Origin: Microbacterium paraoxydans
GTDB lineage: Bacteria > Actinomycetota > Actinomycetes > Actinomycetales > Microbacteriaceae
Assembly (NCBI RefSeq): GCF_900105335.1
Contig: NZ_LT629770.1
Location: forward strand, 2,728,001-2,792,000
Direction of reading: 5' to 3'
Length of the DNA stretch: 64,000 nt
A program made the translations under genes and the position numbers. The notes under the pieces are model-generated. The model was not told where the DNA came from and made no database searches. It worked only from the letters and a program-made list of their open reading frames with translations. This document shows positions 17,055 to 26,455 of the stretch, piece by piece. The stretch's first letter is position 1. The number at the start of each line of letters is the position of its first letter.

Positions 17055-18344
17055 ATGCACAAGCGCATTCTTCCGGCGGTGGCGCTCGGCGCCGCTGCCA
17101 CGATCGCTCTGGCCGGCTGCGCCGGCGGCAGCGGCGACAACGGCTCGACCAATGGCGAGGGCCAGGAGCTGACGGTCTGGATCATGAAGGGGACCAACCC
17201 CGACGCGACCGCCTTCTACGACAAGGTCTCGGACGCCTTCGAGGAGGAGACCGGAGCGAAGGTCACCATCGAGGAGATCCAGTGGGCCGACGCCCACGAC
17301 CGCTTCGTCACCTCGATCGCCGGTGGCACCACCCCGGACATCGCCGAGACCGGCACCACCTGGACCGCGGAGTTCGCCGACGCCGGCGCGCTCCTCCCGC
17401 TCGACGAGTACGTCGACGCCGAAGACGGCCTGCGTGACGACCTCGTCGAGGGCCTCGCCGTCGCCGGCACCTACGACAAGGAGCTGTACGGCATGCCGTG
17501 GTACGCCGGTGTCCGCTCCATCGTCTACCGCACCGACGTCTTCGAGGAGCTCGGTCTCGAGGCTCCGAAGACCTGGGACGACATCGTCGCCGCGGGTGAG
17601 GCCATCAAGGCCGCCAAGCCCGACATGCTGCCCTTCCCCGTCGCGGGTGACGCCGAGTTCCAGGTCTACCCCTGGGTCTGGGGCGCCGGCGGCGAGATCG
17701 CCACGAAGGACGGCGACACTTGGACCAGCGAGCTCGACAGCGCCGAGTCGCAGGCCGGCATCGAGTTCTACACGGGCCTGGCCACCGAGCACGGCTTCTC
17801 GTCGGCCGGTGCGACCACGTGGAAGGAGACCGACCTCCGGGACGCCTTCACGCAGGGCAACGTCGCGATGATGCTCTCCGGCTCCTGGACGCCGAACGCC
17901 CTCATCGAGGCCAACCCCGAGCTCGAGGGCAAGATCGGCGCCGCCGTGATCCCCGGCCAGGACGGCGGCATCGCTCCGTCCGTGCTCGGCGGCTCGCACC
18001 TGTCGGTGTTCAACACCACGAAGAACGCCGACCTCGCGTGGGAGTTCGTCAAGCTCATGACCACCGGTGAGTTCGCCGAGCAGTGGTCCGACGAGACCGG
18101 CTACTTCCCGGGCGTCCAGTCCGCGATGGAGGAGGCCCTCGCCTCGACCGACCCGCTCGTCGCTCCGTTCGCCGAGCAGATGGTCGACGGCGGCGCGTCC
18201 GTCCCGGTCACGCCGAACTTCGGCGCCGTGCAGGCGAAGAAGACCACCAACGCCATGATCCAGGCCATCCTCAGCGGGCAGAAGGACGTCGCGACCGCGA
18301 CGAAGGACGCCGCCGCCGAGATGACCGAACTGCTCAACCAGTAA
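17055..18344 (+). CDS. Sugar ABC transporter substrate-binding lipoprotein
   Basis: This is the extracytoplasmic solute-binding protein of a carbohydrate ABC importer (family 1), with 429 residues. It has a lipoprotein signal MHKRILPAVALGAAATIALA with lipobox LAGC, so the mature protein is anchored at Cys22. The fold is typical: LTVWIMKGTNP, DIAETGTTWTAEFADAGALLPLDEY, YGMPWYAGVRSIVYR and VSIG-like C-lobe parts. An upstream GTG/ATG frame extension is rejected because the GAGGAG site directly precedes ATG 17055. First gene of a five-gene operon with two permeases, a GH3 glycosidase and an RpiR regulator. The partner genes suggest an amino-sugar or chitobiose-like substrate. Confidence 0.92.
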   Translation: MHKRILPAVALGAAATIALAGCAGGSGDNGSTNGEGQELTVWIMKGTNPDATAFYDKVSDAFEEETGAKVTIEEIQWADAHDRFVTSIAGGTTPDIAETGTTWTAEFADAGALLPLDEYVDAEDGLRDDLVEGLAVAGTYDKELYGMPWYAGVRSIVYRTDVFEELGLEAPKTWDDIVAAGEAIKAAKPDMLPFPVAGDAEFQVYPWVWGAGGEIATKDGDTWTSELDSAESQAGIEFYTGLATEHGFSSAGATTWKETDLRDAFTQGNVAMMLSGSWTPNALIEANPELEGKIGAAVIPGQDGGIAPSVLGGSHLSVFNTTKNADLAWEFVKLMTTGEFAEQWSDETGYFPGVQSAMEEALASTDPLVAPFAEQMVDGGASVPVTPNFGAVQAKKTTNAMIQAILSGQKDVATATKDAAAEMTELLNQ

Positions 18345-18359
18345 GGAACCATTCCTTCC

Positions 18360-19334
18360 ATGTCGATGGTGCAAGCGCCACTGCCGGCCACGAAGGCGGA
18401 GCCCTCCTCCGCCTCCGTGGCCGGCGGCCGGAAGCGTCGCGGTCTCTCGATCGTCACGGCCCGCCCCTGGCTCCTCCTCGCCCCCGGGCTGATCATCCTC
18501 GCGGGGCTCATGCTCTGGCCGCTCGTGCAGGTGTTCCTCTACTCGCTGCAGGACTACGGTCTGCGCGAGATCAACACCGGTGAGAGCAACTGGATCGGGC
18601 TGGCCAACTACGCCGAGGCGCTCACCAATCCGACCCTGTGGACGGTGGTGCTCCCCAACACGGTCGGCTTCGCGGCCGTCGCGGTGTTCACCACCGTCGC
18701 ACTCGGAACCCTCGTCGCGCTGCTGCTGGCGCGCCTGGGTACCGTCTGGCGCACCATCGTCTCCAGCTGCATCATGGTCGCGTGGGCGATGCCCGCCGTG
18801 ACCGGCACGTACGTCTGGACCTTCATCTTCGATGCCGACCGCGGCATCTTCAACAGCGTCCTGCAGGACCTCGGCCTCATCGATGGCCAGGTCAACTGGT
18901 TCACCAACCAGTGGTCGTTCTACGCGATCGTGCTGCTGAACGTCGTCCACCACGGCTTCCCGTTCGTGGCCATCACCGTGCTCGCCGGGCTCCTGGGCGT
19001 CTCGAAGGAGATGCTCGAGGCGGCGGCGCTCGACGGGGCCGGCGCATGGCGCCGCTTCTGGAAGATCATCTTCCCGACGCTCAAGCCCGTCTTCTCCGTC
19101 GTCATCATCCTGTCGACGATCTGGGACTTCAAGGTCTTCGCGCAGGTCTACCTCATGCCCGGCGGCAGCGGCGGCAACCGCCAGGTGCTCAACCTCGGCG
19201 TGTGGTCGTACGTGGAGTCGTTCGGTCAGAACCGCTACGGATTCGGCGCCGCGCTGGCCGTGCTGCTGACCCTCGTGCTGATCGGCATCACGATCGTCTA
19301 CATCCGCTCCCTCATGAAGGAGGACGAGCTGTGA
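18360..19334 (+). CDS. Sugar ABC transporter permease (MalF type)
   Basis: This 324-residue membrane subunit has six predicted membrane helices. The first is PWLLLAPGLIILAGLMLWPLV. The coupling (EAA) loop reads EMLEAAALDGAGAWRRFWKI followed by IFPTLKPV, the CUT1 carbohydrate permease signature. The ATG lies 15 bp after the binding-protein stop, and its own stop overlaps the next start by 4 bp. No ATPase is encoded in the operon, so it likely uses a shared MsiK-type ATPase encoded elsewhere, as is usual for actinobacterial CUT1 importers. Confidence 0.93.
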   Translation: MSMVQAPLPATKAEPSSASVAGGRKRRGLSIVTARPWLLLAPGLIILAGLMLWPLVQVFLYSLQDYGLREINTGESNWIGLANYAEALTNPTLWTVVLPNTVGFAAVAVFTTVALGTLVALLLARLGTVWRTIVSSCIMVAWAMPAVTGTYVWTFIFDADRGIFNSVLQDLGLIDGQVNWFTNQWSFYAIVLLNVVHHGFPFVAITVLAGLLGVSKEMLEAAALDGAGAWRRFWKIIFPTLKPVFSVVIILSTIWDFKVFAQVYLMPGGSGGNRQVLNLGVWSYVESFGQNRYGFGAALAVLLTLVLIGITIVYIRSLMKEDEL

Positions 19335-20164
19335 ACCCCCGCCCCAGGCTCCGGTCGCGCATCGGACTCGGCATCGGCGTCGCCGCCGTCCTCGTCTTCA
19401 CCCTGTTCCCCGTGTACTGGATGGTCTCCAGCGCGTTCGACGCCAAGGCATCCAGCGGCGGGCAGTCGCTCCTCCCGCAGGAGTTCACGTGGGACAACTT
19501 CGCCTTCGTGCTCACCGAGGGCGGCTTCGGCACGTACCTGCGCAACTCGGCGATCGTCGCCCTCGTCACGGTGCTCGTCAGCGCCATCGTCTGCCTGCTC
19601 GCGGCGGTCGCCGTCGCGCGCTTCCGCTTCAAGTTCCGCACCACGGTGCTGATGATGATCCTCGTGGTGCAGATGGTGCCGCTCGAGGCACTCGTCATCC
19701 CGCTGTTCCTCCAGGTGAAGAGCCTCGGTCTGCTCAACAGCATCATCGGCCTCATGGTCGTCTACGTGGCGCTGTCGCTCGCGTTCGGCATCTGGATGCT
19801 GCGCGGCTTCGTCGCGGCCGTCCCGGTCGAGCTCGAGGAGGCCGCCTACATCGACGGCGCGAGCTGGTGGCGGATGTTCCGCTCGATCCTGCTGCCGCTC
19901 GTGATGCCCGGTCTCGTCGCGACGAGCATCTTCAGCTTCATCACGGCGTGGAACGAGTTCATCTTCGCCATGACGATCCTCGGCGCGCAGACCGACCAGT
20001 ACACGGTCTCGATCGGCCTCAAGTCGTTCTTCGGCCTGTACTCCAACGACTGGGGCAGCATCATGGCCGCCTCGACGATCATCACCGTGCCCGTCATGAT
20101 CTTCTTCGTCATCGTGCAGCGCCGGCTCTCCGCCGGCATGGTCGCGGGGGCGGTGAAGGGATGA
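19331..20164 (+). CDS. Sugar ABC transporter permease (MalG type)
   Basis: This is the second CUT1 permease subunit, with 277 residues, six helices and the EAA loop ELEEAAYIDGASWWRMFRSI followed by LLPLVMPG. Starts at GTG 19331, overlapping the upstream stop by 4 bp (GTGA), and overlaps the downstream glycosidase start by 4 bp, so all are translationally coupled. Confidence 0.93.
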   Translation: MNPRPRLRSRIGLGIGVAAVLVFTLFPVYWMVSSAFDAKASSGGQSLLPQEFTWDNFAFVLTEGGFGTYLRNSAIVALVTVLVSAIVCLLAAVAVARFRFKFRTTVLMMILVVQMVPLEALVIPLFLQVKSLGLLNSIIGLMVVYVALSLAFGIWMLRGFVAAVPVELEEAAYIDGASWWRMFRSILLPLVMPGLVATSIFSFITAWNEFIFAMTILGAQTDQYTVSIGLKSFFGLYSNDWGSIMAASTIITVPVMIFFVIVQRRLSAGMVAGAVKG

Positions 20165-21669
20165 CCGACGAGCTCGAGCGCCTCGCGAACGGCGTGCTCT
20201 GGCCCGGATTCCTCGGCACCACGGCCCCCGCCTGGCTCGTGGAGGAGCTGCGCGAGGGCCTGGCCGGCGTCGTGTACTTCGGCCAGAACGTCGGCGAGGG
20301 ACTGCCCGCGCTGAGCGCGCAGATCCTCGACGCCAACCCGGATGCCCTGATCGGTGTGGATGAGGAGGGCGGCAGCGTCACGCGTCTGGAGTCCGGGAGC
20401 GGCTCCACCCTCCCCGGTGCCGCGCAGCTCGGCGCCCTCGACGACGTCGTCGCATCGGAGCGGACCGGGTCGGAACTCGCCCGCCGCGTGCGCGCCGTCG
20501 GGGCGAACGTCGTGCTCGGTCCGGTCGCCGACGTCAACACCGACCCCCGCAACCCCGTCATCGGCGTGCGCTCGTTCGGCTCCGAGGAGGCGCTGGTGAC
20601 GCGACACGTCGTCGCCACGGTCGACGGCATCCAGGACGGCGGGGTGGCTGCGTGCGTCAAGCACTTCCCCGGCCATGGCGACACCCACCTCGACTCCCAC
20701 CACGCGCTGCCCGAGATCGCGCTCGACGTCGCCGAGTACGAGCGCGTGCACCTCGAGCCGTTCCGCGCCGCCGTGGAGGCGGGGGTGGACGCGATCATGA
20801 CCGCGCACATCGTCGTCCCCGCGTGGGGCGCGCAGCCGGCCACCCTCAACCCGCGCGTGCTCGGCATGCTGCGGGAGTGGGGCTTCCGGGGCGTCATCAT
20901 CACCGACGCGCTGGACATGGCCGCGATCCGAGAGACCGTCGGACTCGGCGGGGGCGCCGCCCTCGCTCTGGCCGCCGGCGCCGACCTGCTGTGCATCGGC
21001 AACCCGACCAACCCCGGCGAGGCCGCTCTTCCCGACCAGGACCGGCGCGACTTCCTCGCCGCCCGTGACGGGATCGTCGCCGCGCTGCGGGACGGCTCGC
21101 TCTCCCGGGAGCGCGTCGAGGAGGCCGCCGCGCGGGTGTCGGCCCTCGCCACCCGGTTGCGCGCGAGCGCGACCTCGGACGAGGAGGCCGCCGCGTTCGA
21201 CGCCGCCGAGATCGTCCGCCGGTCCGTGTCGCTCACCGGCGACGTCCCCGAGGCCGCGGAGGCCCTGGCGGTGATCGATGCCCGGCGTCGCTCGACGCTC
21301 GCGGTGGACAGCGCCGCCTCGTACGTCGCGGAGGCGCTCGCGGGCGACGGCATCCGGGTGCGGCTCGACGTGGCCGCACGCCCCGTGGCCGAGCAGGACG
21401 CCGTGATCGACGAGGTCGCCGCGGCGACCGGCACGACGGTCGTCCTCGTGGATCGACCGGATGCCGAGCCGGCGCAGCGGGCGCTGATCGAGCGGACCGC
21501 GCTCCGAGACCCGGGTGCGGTCGTCGTGAACGTCGGCCTGCCCGTGCAGGAGCCGCTGCCGCTGCCGACCGTCGAGGTCGGCGCCGCCAGCCGGCTCGGC
21601 GCCCAGACCGCGCGGGACGCGATCCTCGGCCGGTTCCGGCCACGACAGAGGACGACCGCCACCGGTTGA
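20161..21669 (+). CDS. GH3 β-N-acetylglucosaminidase, NagZ-like
   Basis: This 502-residue glycoside hydrolase family 3 enzyme of the NagZ group acts on β-N-acetylglucosaminides. The NagZ-specific KHFPGHGDTHLDSHH (167-181) gives the His/Asp acid-base dyad (H180, D178), and the nucleophile is D249 in IITDALDM. An additional C-terminal domain (about 340-500) is longer than in single-domain NagZ. An actinobacterial relative, Cellulomonas fimi Nag3, is reported as a phosphorylase, so this may release GlcNAc-1-phosphate rather than GlcNAc. There is no signal peptide, so it is cytoplasmic and acts after import by the same operon. Confidence 0.88.
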   Translation: MTDELERLANGVLWPGFLGTTAPAWLVEELREGLAGVVYFGQNVGEGLPALSAQILDANPDALIGVDEEGGSVTRLESGSGSTLPGAAQLGALDDVVASERTGSELARRVRAVGANVVLGPVADVNTDPRNPVIGVRSFGSEEALVTRHVVATVDGIQDGGVAACVKHFPGHGDTHLDSHHALPEIALDVAEYERVHLEPFRAAVEAGVDAIMTAHIVVPAWGAQPATLNPRVLGMLREWGFRGVIITDALDMAAIRETVGLGGGAALALAAGADLLCIGNPTNPGEAALPDQDRRDFLAARDGIVAALRDGSLSRERVEEAAARVSALATRLRASATSDEEAAAFDAAEIVRRSVSLTGDVPEAAEALAVIDARRRSTLAVDSAASYVAEALAGDGIRVRLDVAARPVAEQDAVIDEVAAATGTTVVLVDRPDAEPAQRALIERTALRDPGAVVVNVGLPVQEPLPLPTVEVGAASRLGAQTARDAILGRFRPRQRTTATG

Positions 21670-21683
21670 GACGGGATCAGCGC

Positions 21684-22559
21684 ATGGACGACGACGTTCT
21701 GGCCGTGGTGCGGCGCTCCCTCCCCAAGCTCAGCGCGGCGGAGGGACGCGTCGCCGAGAGGATCCTCGGAGACCCCACCCTCGTGGTGGACCTCGCGATC
21801 AACGATCTCGCGCAGCTCTGCCAGACCTCGCTGTCGACCGTCGCCCGCTTCGCGCAGTCGCTCGGCTACAGCGGCTACCGGGAGCTGAGGGTCGCCGTGG
21901 CGCGGGCGGTCACCCTGGCCCAGGCCCAGCAGGCCCGATTCGGACTCGACTCCACGGCGATCGACCGCGACGACGGCCCGGCCGCGATCGCCGCGAAGCT
22001 CGCTGCGCAGGAGATCGACGCGATCGAGAAGACGGCCAGGGCCCTGGATGCGGACGCCCTCGACCGGGTGGCGCGGGCGGTGGTCGTCGCCCGCCACATC
22101 GACCTGTTCGGGCAGGCGGCCTCGTCGCTGACGGCGCAGGATCTCCAGCTCAAGCTCTCCCGGATCGGCTGCTCCGTGACCCACTCGGCCGATCCGCATC
22201 TCGCAGTCACCGCGGCTGCATTGCGGTCCTCCGCGGATGTGGCGATCGCCTTCTCGCACGGCGGCGAGACGGCCGAGACGGTCCGCGCCCTGGAGGTCGC
22301 CCGGGCCGCGGGCGCCCTTGCAGTGGCCGTGACGAGCGCGGCGGACTCCCCGCTCGCGGCCCTCGCCGACGTCGTGCTCCTCAGCCAAGCCCAGGAATCG
22401 CCGTTCCGGATGGCCGCCATGTCGAGCCGGATCGCGCAGCTCGCGCTCATCGACGTGCTCTTCGTGCGCATCGTGCAGCACCGGGGCGAGCACGTCGCGG
22501 TGTCCTTGCAGCGCACGCACGATGCGGTCCCGCCACGGCGCGGGCACCCCGCGGACTGA
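21684..22559 (+). CDS. RpiR/MurR family sugar-phosphate sensing regulator
   Basis: This 291-residue regulator has an N-terminal RpiR helix-turn-helix (about 10-80: LPKLSAAEGRVAERILGDP, then INDLAQLCQTSLSTVARFAQ and LGYSGYRELRVAVA) and a C-terminal SIS sugar-phosphate-binding domain (about 120-265) with IAFSHGGETAETVRALEVAR and AVAVTSAADSPLAALADVV. Related MurR senses MurNAc-6-phosphate. The gene closes the sugar ABC-GH3 operon and likely regulates it. ATG 21684 is chosen over a TTG 18 bp upstream. Confidence 0.9.
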   Translation: MDDDVLAVVRRSLPKLSAAEGRVAERILGDPTLVVDLAINDLAQLCQTSLSTVARFAQSLGYSGYRELRVAVARAVTLAQAQQARFGLDSTAIDRDDGPAAIAAKLAAQEIDAIEKTARALDADALDRVARAVVVARHIDLFGQAASSLTAQDLQLKLSRIGCSVTHSADPHLAVTAAALRSSADVAIAFSHGGETAETVRALEVARAAGALAVAVTSAADSPLAALADVVLLSQAQESPFRMAAMSSRIAQLALIDVLFVRIVQHRGEHVAVSLQRTHDAVPPRRGHPAD

Positions 22560-22571
22560 GCCGCCGCCTGC

Positions 22572-23492
22572 TCAGTCGACGTGGTCGCGCGTGCTGGCGA
22601 TCGCGCGCGTCGCGATGCGGTGGGCGCGGGCCAGGCTTCCGTGCAGCGTCAGGCCGGTGAGGACGCCGGCGAGGAAGCCGGCGGCGAACGCGTCGCCCGC
22701 CCCGATCGTCTCCACGACCGGCGTATCGAGGGCATCGCTCGCGGCACGGTCGGCGCCGTCGAACGCCACGGCGCCGGAGGGGTCGGTCACGACCAGGTAC
22801 CGCGGCTCGGGGAACAGCGTGCGCAGGTCGTCCGGCGCGCTCGTCCCGAACACGGCCTCGGCGTCGGGGCGGGTGCAGAACAGCACGTCGGCGCGGTGGG
22901 CGAGATCGGTGAGGACGGCACGTCCCTCGTCCTCCCGGCCCCGCCACAGCGCGGGGCGCCAGTTCAGATCGAAGCTGACGAGACGACCTGGTCGCGGGGC
23001 TGCGACCAGGGCCTCCTGGGCGGCGCGTGCGGAGGGCGAGAGTGCGGGCGTGATGCCGGAGGTGTGCACGAGGGCCGCCGCGGCGAGCAGGTCCACCGCC
23101 ACGGACGACTCCAGCGACGCCGGCGACAGCGCCGCCGCGGCCGATCCGGCGCGGTAGTAGTGCATTGTCCCCTCCACGGCGCCGTCCGCCCGGGGTGAGA
23201 GCTCCTTGACGTAGATCCCCGTCGGTGCGACGGGGTCGACCTCCACGGCCCGATCGTCCACGCCGTGCGCACGGAGCTCGGCGGTGAGGAAGCGTCCGAA
23301 GCCGTCGTCGCCGACGCGGGACACGACCGCGGTGCGGATGCCCGCGGAGGCCAGCGCGATGGCGGTGTTCCACTCGGCCCCGGCGAGGGAGCGGTGGAAC
23401 GTGCGGCATGTCTCGAGCGGTCCGGCGGTGGCGGCGACGAGGGCGACCAGGCCCTCGCCCAGGCACACGACGCGGGGAGTGGTGTCCGGCAC
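22572..23492 (-). CDS. PfkB family carbohydrate kinase
   Basis: This 306-residue ribokinase-fold kinase resembles 2-keto-3-deoxygluconate or fructose kinases. It has GAEWNTAIALASAGIRTAVV near the N-terminus, and the catalytic motif ETIGAGDAFAAGFLAG (about 262-278) with the Asp base in GAGD. It converges on the RpiR gene and so belongs to the same neighbourhood, perhaps phosphorylating the sugar freed by the GH3 enzyme; this is inferred. Start GTG 23492 is 7 nt after a TAATGT box, predicting a leaderless transcript. Confidence 0.88.
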   Translation of the reverse strand: MPDTTPRVVCLGEGLVALVAATAGPLETCRTFHRSLAGAEWNTAIALASAGIRTAVVSRVGDDGFGRFLTAELRAHGVDDRAVEVDPVAPTGIYVKELSPRADGAVEGTMHYYRAGSAAAALSPASLESSVAVDLLAAAALVHTSGITPALSPSARAAQEALVAAPRPGRLVSFDLNWRPALWRGREDEGRAVLTDLAHRADVLFCTRPDAEAVFGTSAPDDLRTLFPEPRYLVVTDPSGAVAFDGADRAASDALDTPVVETIGAGDAFAAGFLAGVLTGLTLHGSLARAHRIATRAIASTRDHVD

Positions 23493-23659
23493 GTTCTGGA
23501 CATTACCGGATCAGGAGCGGCCCCGCGTCGATACCGGATCGCAACCTCGGACTCTTGGCATCCGCCGGACCGCTGGGTACCTTCGAGGAATCACCGTCTC
23601 CGCGGCGACGATGCCCGGAGACGCGCAAGGAAGCGCCCGACAGGGAAGGTCATACACAC

Positions 23660-25333
23660 ATGCACCAGTCAGCCATGCCTCGGCGAGGACTCGCCGCCGT
23701 CACCGGAGCGACCATCGCCGCTCTCGCACTCGCCGGATGCGTCGCCAGCGAGCGCGGGGACAACGGGTCGGAAGGATCGGGTGACGTCGACGGCACCTTC
23801 GTCTTCGCCGCCTCGTCGGATCCCGCGAGCCTCGACCCGGCGTTCGCGCAGGACGGCGAGACCTTCCGCGTCTCCCGCCAGATCTTCGAGGGTCTGGTGG
23901 GCACGGAGCCCGGCACGGCCGACCCGGCGCCGCTGCTGGCGGAGTCGTGGGAGTCGTCCGAGGACGGCATGTCCCACACCTTCGCGCTGAAGGAGGGCGT
24001 GACCTTCCAGGACGGCACGCCGTTCAACGCCGAGGCCGTCTGCGCCAACTTCGACCGCTGGTACAACTGGACCGGTCTCGCCGCCTCCGAGGCCTTCGGC
24101 TACTACTACAACAAGCTCTTCAAGGGCTACGCCTCCAACCCGGAGGACGCGGTCTACAAGTCCTGCACGCCCGACGGCGAGAACTCCGTCACGATCGAGC
24201 TGAACAAGCCGTTCGCCGGCTTCATCGCCTCGCTCTCGCTCCCGGCCTTCGGCATGCAGAGCCCCTCGGCCATGCAGGAGTTCGGCGCGGACGAGGTCGG
24301 CGGCACCGCCGAGGCCCCGCAGCTGTCCGAGTACGCCATGGGCCACCCGGTCGGCACGGGCCCCTACCAGTTCGAGGAGTGGGCGCCGGGCGAGCAGGTC
24401 AAGCTCAAGGCCTACGACGACTACTGGGGCGAGGCCGGACAGATCGACGAGATCATCTTCCGCACCATCGACGACCCGACGGCGCGTCGCCAGGCGCTCG
24501 AGTCGGGCTCCATCGACGGCTACGACCTCGTGGGCCCCGCCGACACGAAGGCCCTGGAGGAGGACGACTTCACCATGGTGTCGCGTCCCCCGTTCACGAT
24601 CCTCTACCTCGCCTTCAACCAGGCCATCCCGGAGCTGCAGGACCCGAAGGTGCGTGAGGCGCTGTCCTACGCGATCGACAAGGACGCCCTGATCAGCCAG
24701 GTCCTTCCCGAGGGCACCGAGAAGGCGACGCAGTTCGTCCCGCCGGTGGTCAACGGCTACAACGACGAGGTCACGACCTACGACTACGACCCGGAGAAGG
24801 CCAAGGAGCTGCTCGCGGAGGCCGGCTACGACGAGGCCAACCCGCTGGCGCTGGACTTCAACTACCCGGTCAACGTCTCGCGGCCGTACATGCCGGACCC
24901 CGAGCAGATCTACACCGTCCTGTCGTCGCAGCTCTCCGAGGTCGGCGTGGAGACCACCCCGGTCTCCGAGGAGTGGGTCGAGTACCTCGACCGCACCACC
25001 GGCACTTCCGACCACGGCATCCACCTGCTGGGCTGGACCGGCGACTACAACGACACCGACAACTTCGTCGGCGTGTTCTTCGGCCAGAAGAGCTCCGAGT
25101 GGGGCTTCGACAACCCGGAGCTGTTCCAGGCGCTGACCGAGGCGCGCGGGGTCTCCAACCTCGACGACCAGACGGCGCTCTACGAGGACATCAACGAGAT
25201 GGTCGCGGAGTTCATCCCCGGTGTCCCGCTCGCGCACCCCGCGCCGACGCTCGCCTTCGACCCGCGCGTCGAGAGCTACCCCGCCAGCCCGGTGAACGAC
25301 GAGGTCTTCACGGACATCGTCCTCACGAAGTAG
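23660..25333 (+). CDS. Oligopeptide ABC transporter substrate-binding lipoprotein
   Basis: This family 5 solute-binding protein (DppA/OppA type) has 557 residues. The lipoprotein signal ends in LAGC (Cys27). Conserved features are DPASLDPAFAQDGETFRVSR, FEGLVG, GTGPYQFEEWAPGEQVKLKA and VREALSYAIDKDALI. ATG 23660 follows AGGGAAGGT. An upstream extension of the frame has shadow-like codon content and is rejected. First gene of the peptide-transport operon through 29184. A hairpin behind it would allow more of this subunit than of the permeases. Confidence 0.93.
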   Translation: MHQSAMPRRGLAAVTGATIAALALAGCVASERGDNGSEGSGDVDGTFVFAASSDPASLDPAFAQDGETFRVSRQIFEGLVGTEPGTADPAPLLAESWESSEDGMSHTFALKEGVTFQDGTPFNAEAVCANFDRWYNWTGLAASEAFGYYYNKLFKGYASNPEDAVYKSCTPDGENSVTIELNKPFAGFIASLSLPAFGMQSPSAMQEFGADEVGGTAEAPQLSEYAMGHPVGTGPYQFEEWAPGEQVKLKAYDDYWGEAGQIDEIIFRTIDDPTARRQALESGSIDGYDLVGPADTKALEEDDFTMVSRPPFTILYLAFNQAIPELQDPKVREALSYAIDKDALISQVLPEGTEKATQFVPPVVNGYNDEVTTYDYDPEKAKELLAEAGYDEANPLALDFNYPVNVSRPYMPDPEQIYTVLSSQLSEVGVETTPVSEEWVEYLDRTTGTSDHGIHLLGWTGDYNDTDNFVGVFFGQKSSEWGFDNPELFQALTEARGVSNLDDQTALYEDINEMVAEFIPGVPLAHPAPTLAFDPRVESYPASPVNDEVFTDIVLTK

Positions 25334-25355
25334 GCCTGACCATTTGATATGCCGA

Positions 25356-25385
25356 GCCCCGGTTCCGCTCTCGCGGGACCGGGGC
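25356..25385 (+). terminator. Intra-operon hairpin after the peptide-binding protein gene
   Basis: GCCCCGGTTCCGC-TCTC-GCGGGACCGGGGC makes a 13-bp stem (one G·U pair) with a 4-nt loop, in the 83-bp gap before the permease start. No T-run follows. It probably stabilises the upstream mRNA or causes partial termination. Confidence 0.6.
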
Positions 25386-25416
25386 ACGGCGTACCTTCTG
25401 ATCGACGGAGAACTCT

Positions 25417-26421
25417 GTGCTGCGCACCATCGGCAGGCGACTGCTGTTCCTCATCCCCACCCTGTTCGGGCTCAGCATCCTGCTGTTCGCCTGGGTCAGG
25501 GCCCTCCCCGGCGGCCCCGCGGTCGCCCTCCTCGGCGAGAAGGCCACCCCGGAGGCCATCGCCAGGGTCAACGAGCTCTACGGCTTCAACAAGCCCCTCA
25601 TCGAGCAGTACTTCATCTGGGTCACCCGGCTGCTGCAGGGCGACTTCGGCACGTCCATCCAGACCAACCGGCCGGTCACGGAGGAGTTCCTCCGCCGCTT
25701 CCCCGCGACGATCGAGCTGAGCGTCGCGGCGCTCATCTTCGCGATCGGCGTCGGGATCCCGCTCGGATACTGGGCTGCCCGTCGCCACGGCAAGTTCACC
25801 GATCACGCGTCGGTCGTGCTGAGCCTCATCGGCATCACGATCCCGGTCTTCTTCCTTGCCTTCATCCTCAAGTACGTCTTCGCCGTGCAGCTGGGGTGGC
25901 TGCCCTCGGACGGTCGGCAGGATCCCCGGATCGATGCCACCCATCCCACCGGGTTCTACGTCTGGGACGGCATCATCACGGGGGAGTTCGACGCCGCGTG
26001 GGATGCGATCCTCCATCTGATCCTCCCGGCGCTCGCCCTCGGCACCATCCCGCTCGCGATCATCGTCCGCATCACCAGGGCGAGCGTGCTGGAGGTGCAG
26101 AACGCCGACTACGTGCGTACGGGTCGGGCGAAGGGCGTGGGCTCGGCGACGCTGCGCAGCCGGTTCATCCTCCGGAACGCCATGCTCCCGGTCATCACGA
26201 CGATCGGCCTGCAGACCGGACTGCTCATCTCCGGGGCGGTGCTCACCGAGACGGTCTTCGCCTTCCCCGGCATCGGGTCGTTCCTCGCGCGGGCCATCTT
26301 CACGCGCGACTTCCCGGTGCTACAGGGGTTCATCATCTTCATCGCGATCGCCTACGCCCTCATCAACCTGGCCGTGGACGTGTCGTACAGCTTCATCGAT
26401 CCGAGAGTGAGAGTGCAGTGA
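25417..26421 (+). CDS. Peptide ABC transporter permease (DppB type)
   Basis: This is a 334-residue permease with six helices. The first is RRLLFLIPTLFGLSILLFAW followed by the DppB landmark LPGGPAV, and the coupling loop is NADYVRTGRAKGVGSATLRS. The C-terminus reads FPGIGSFLARAIFTRDFPVL, as in DppB/OppB. Start at GTG 25417. A 34-bp gap with AAAGGAGG leads to the second permease. Confidence 0.93.
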   Translation: MLRTIGRRLLFLIPTLFGLSILLFAWVRALPGGPAVALLGEKATPEAIARVNELYGFNKPLIEQYFIWVTRLLQGDFGTSIQTNRPVTEEFLRRFPATIELSVAALIFAIGVGIPLGYWAARRHGKFTDHASVVLSLIGITIPVFFLAFILKYVFAVQLGWLPSDGRQDPRIDATHPTGFYVWDGIITGEFDAAWDAILHLILPALALGTIPLAIIVRITRASVLEVQNADYVRTGRAKGVGSATLRSRFILRNAMLPVITTIGLQTGLLISGAVLTETVFAFPGIGSFLARAIFTRDFPVLQGFIIFIAIAYALINLAVDVSYSFIDPRVRVQ

Positions 26422-26455
26422 TGTCCTCCTCCCTCATCCGAAAGGAGGCGCTCGC

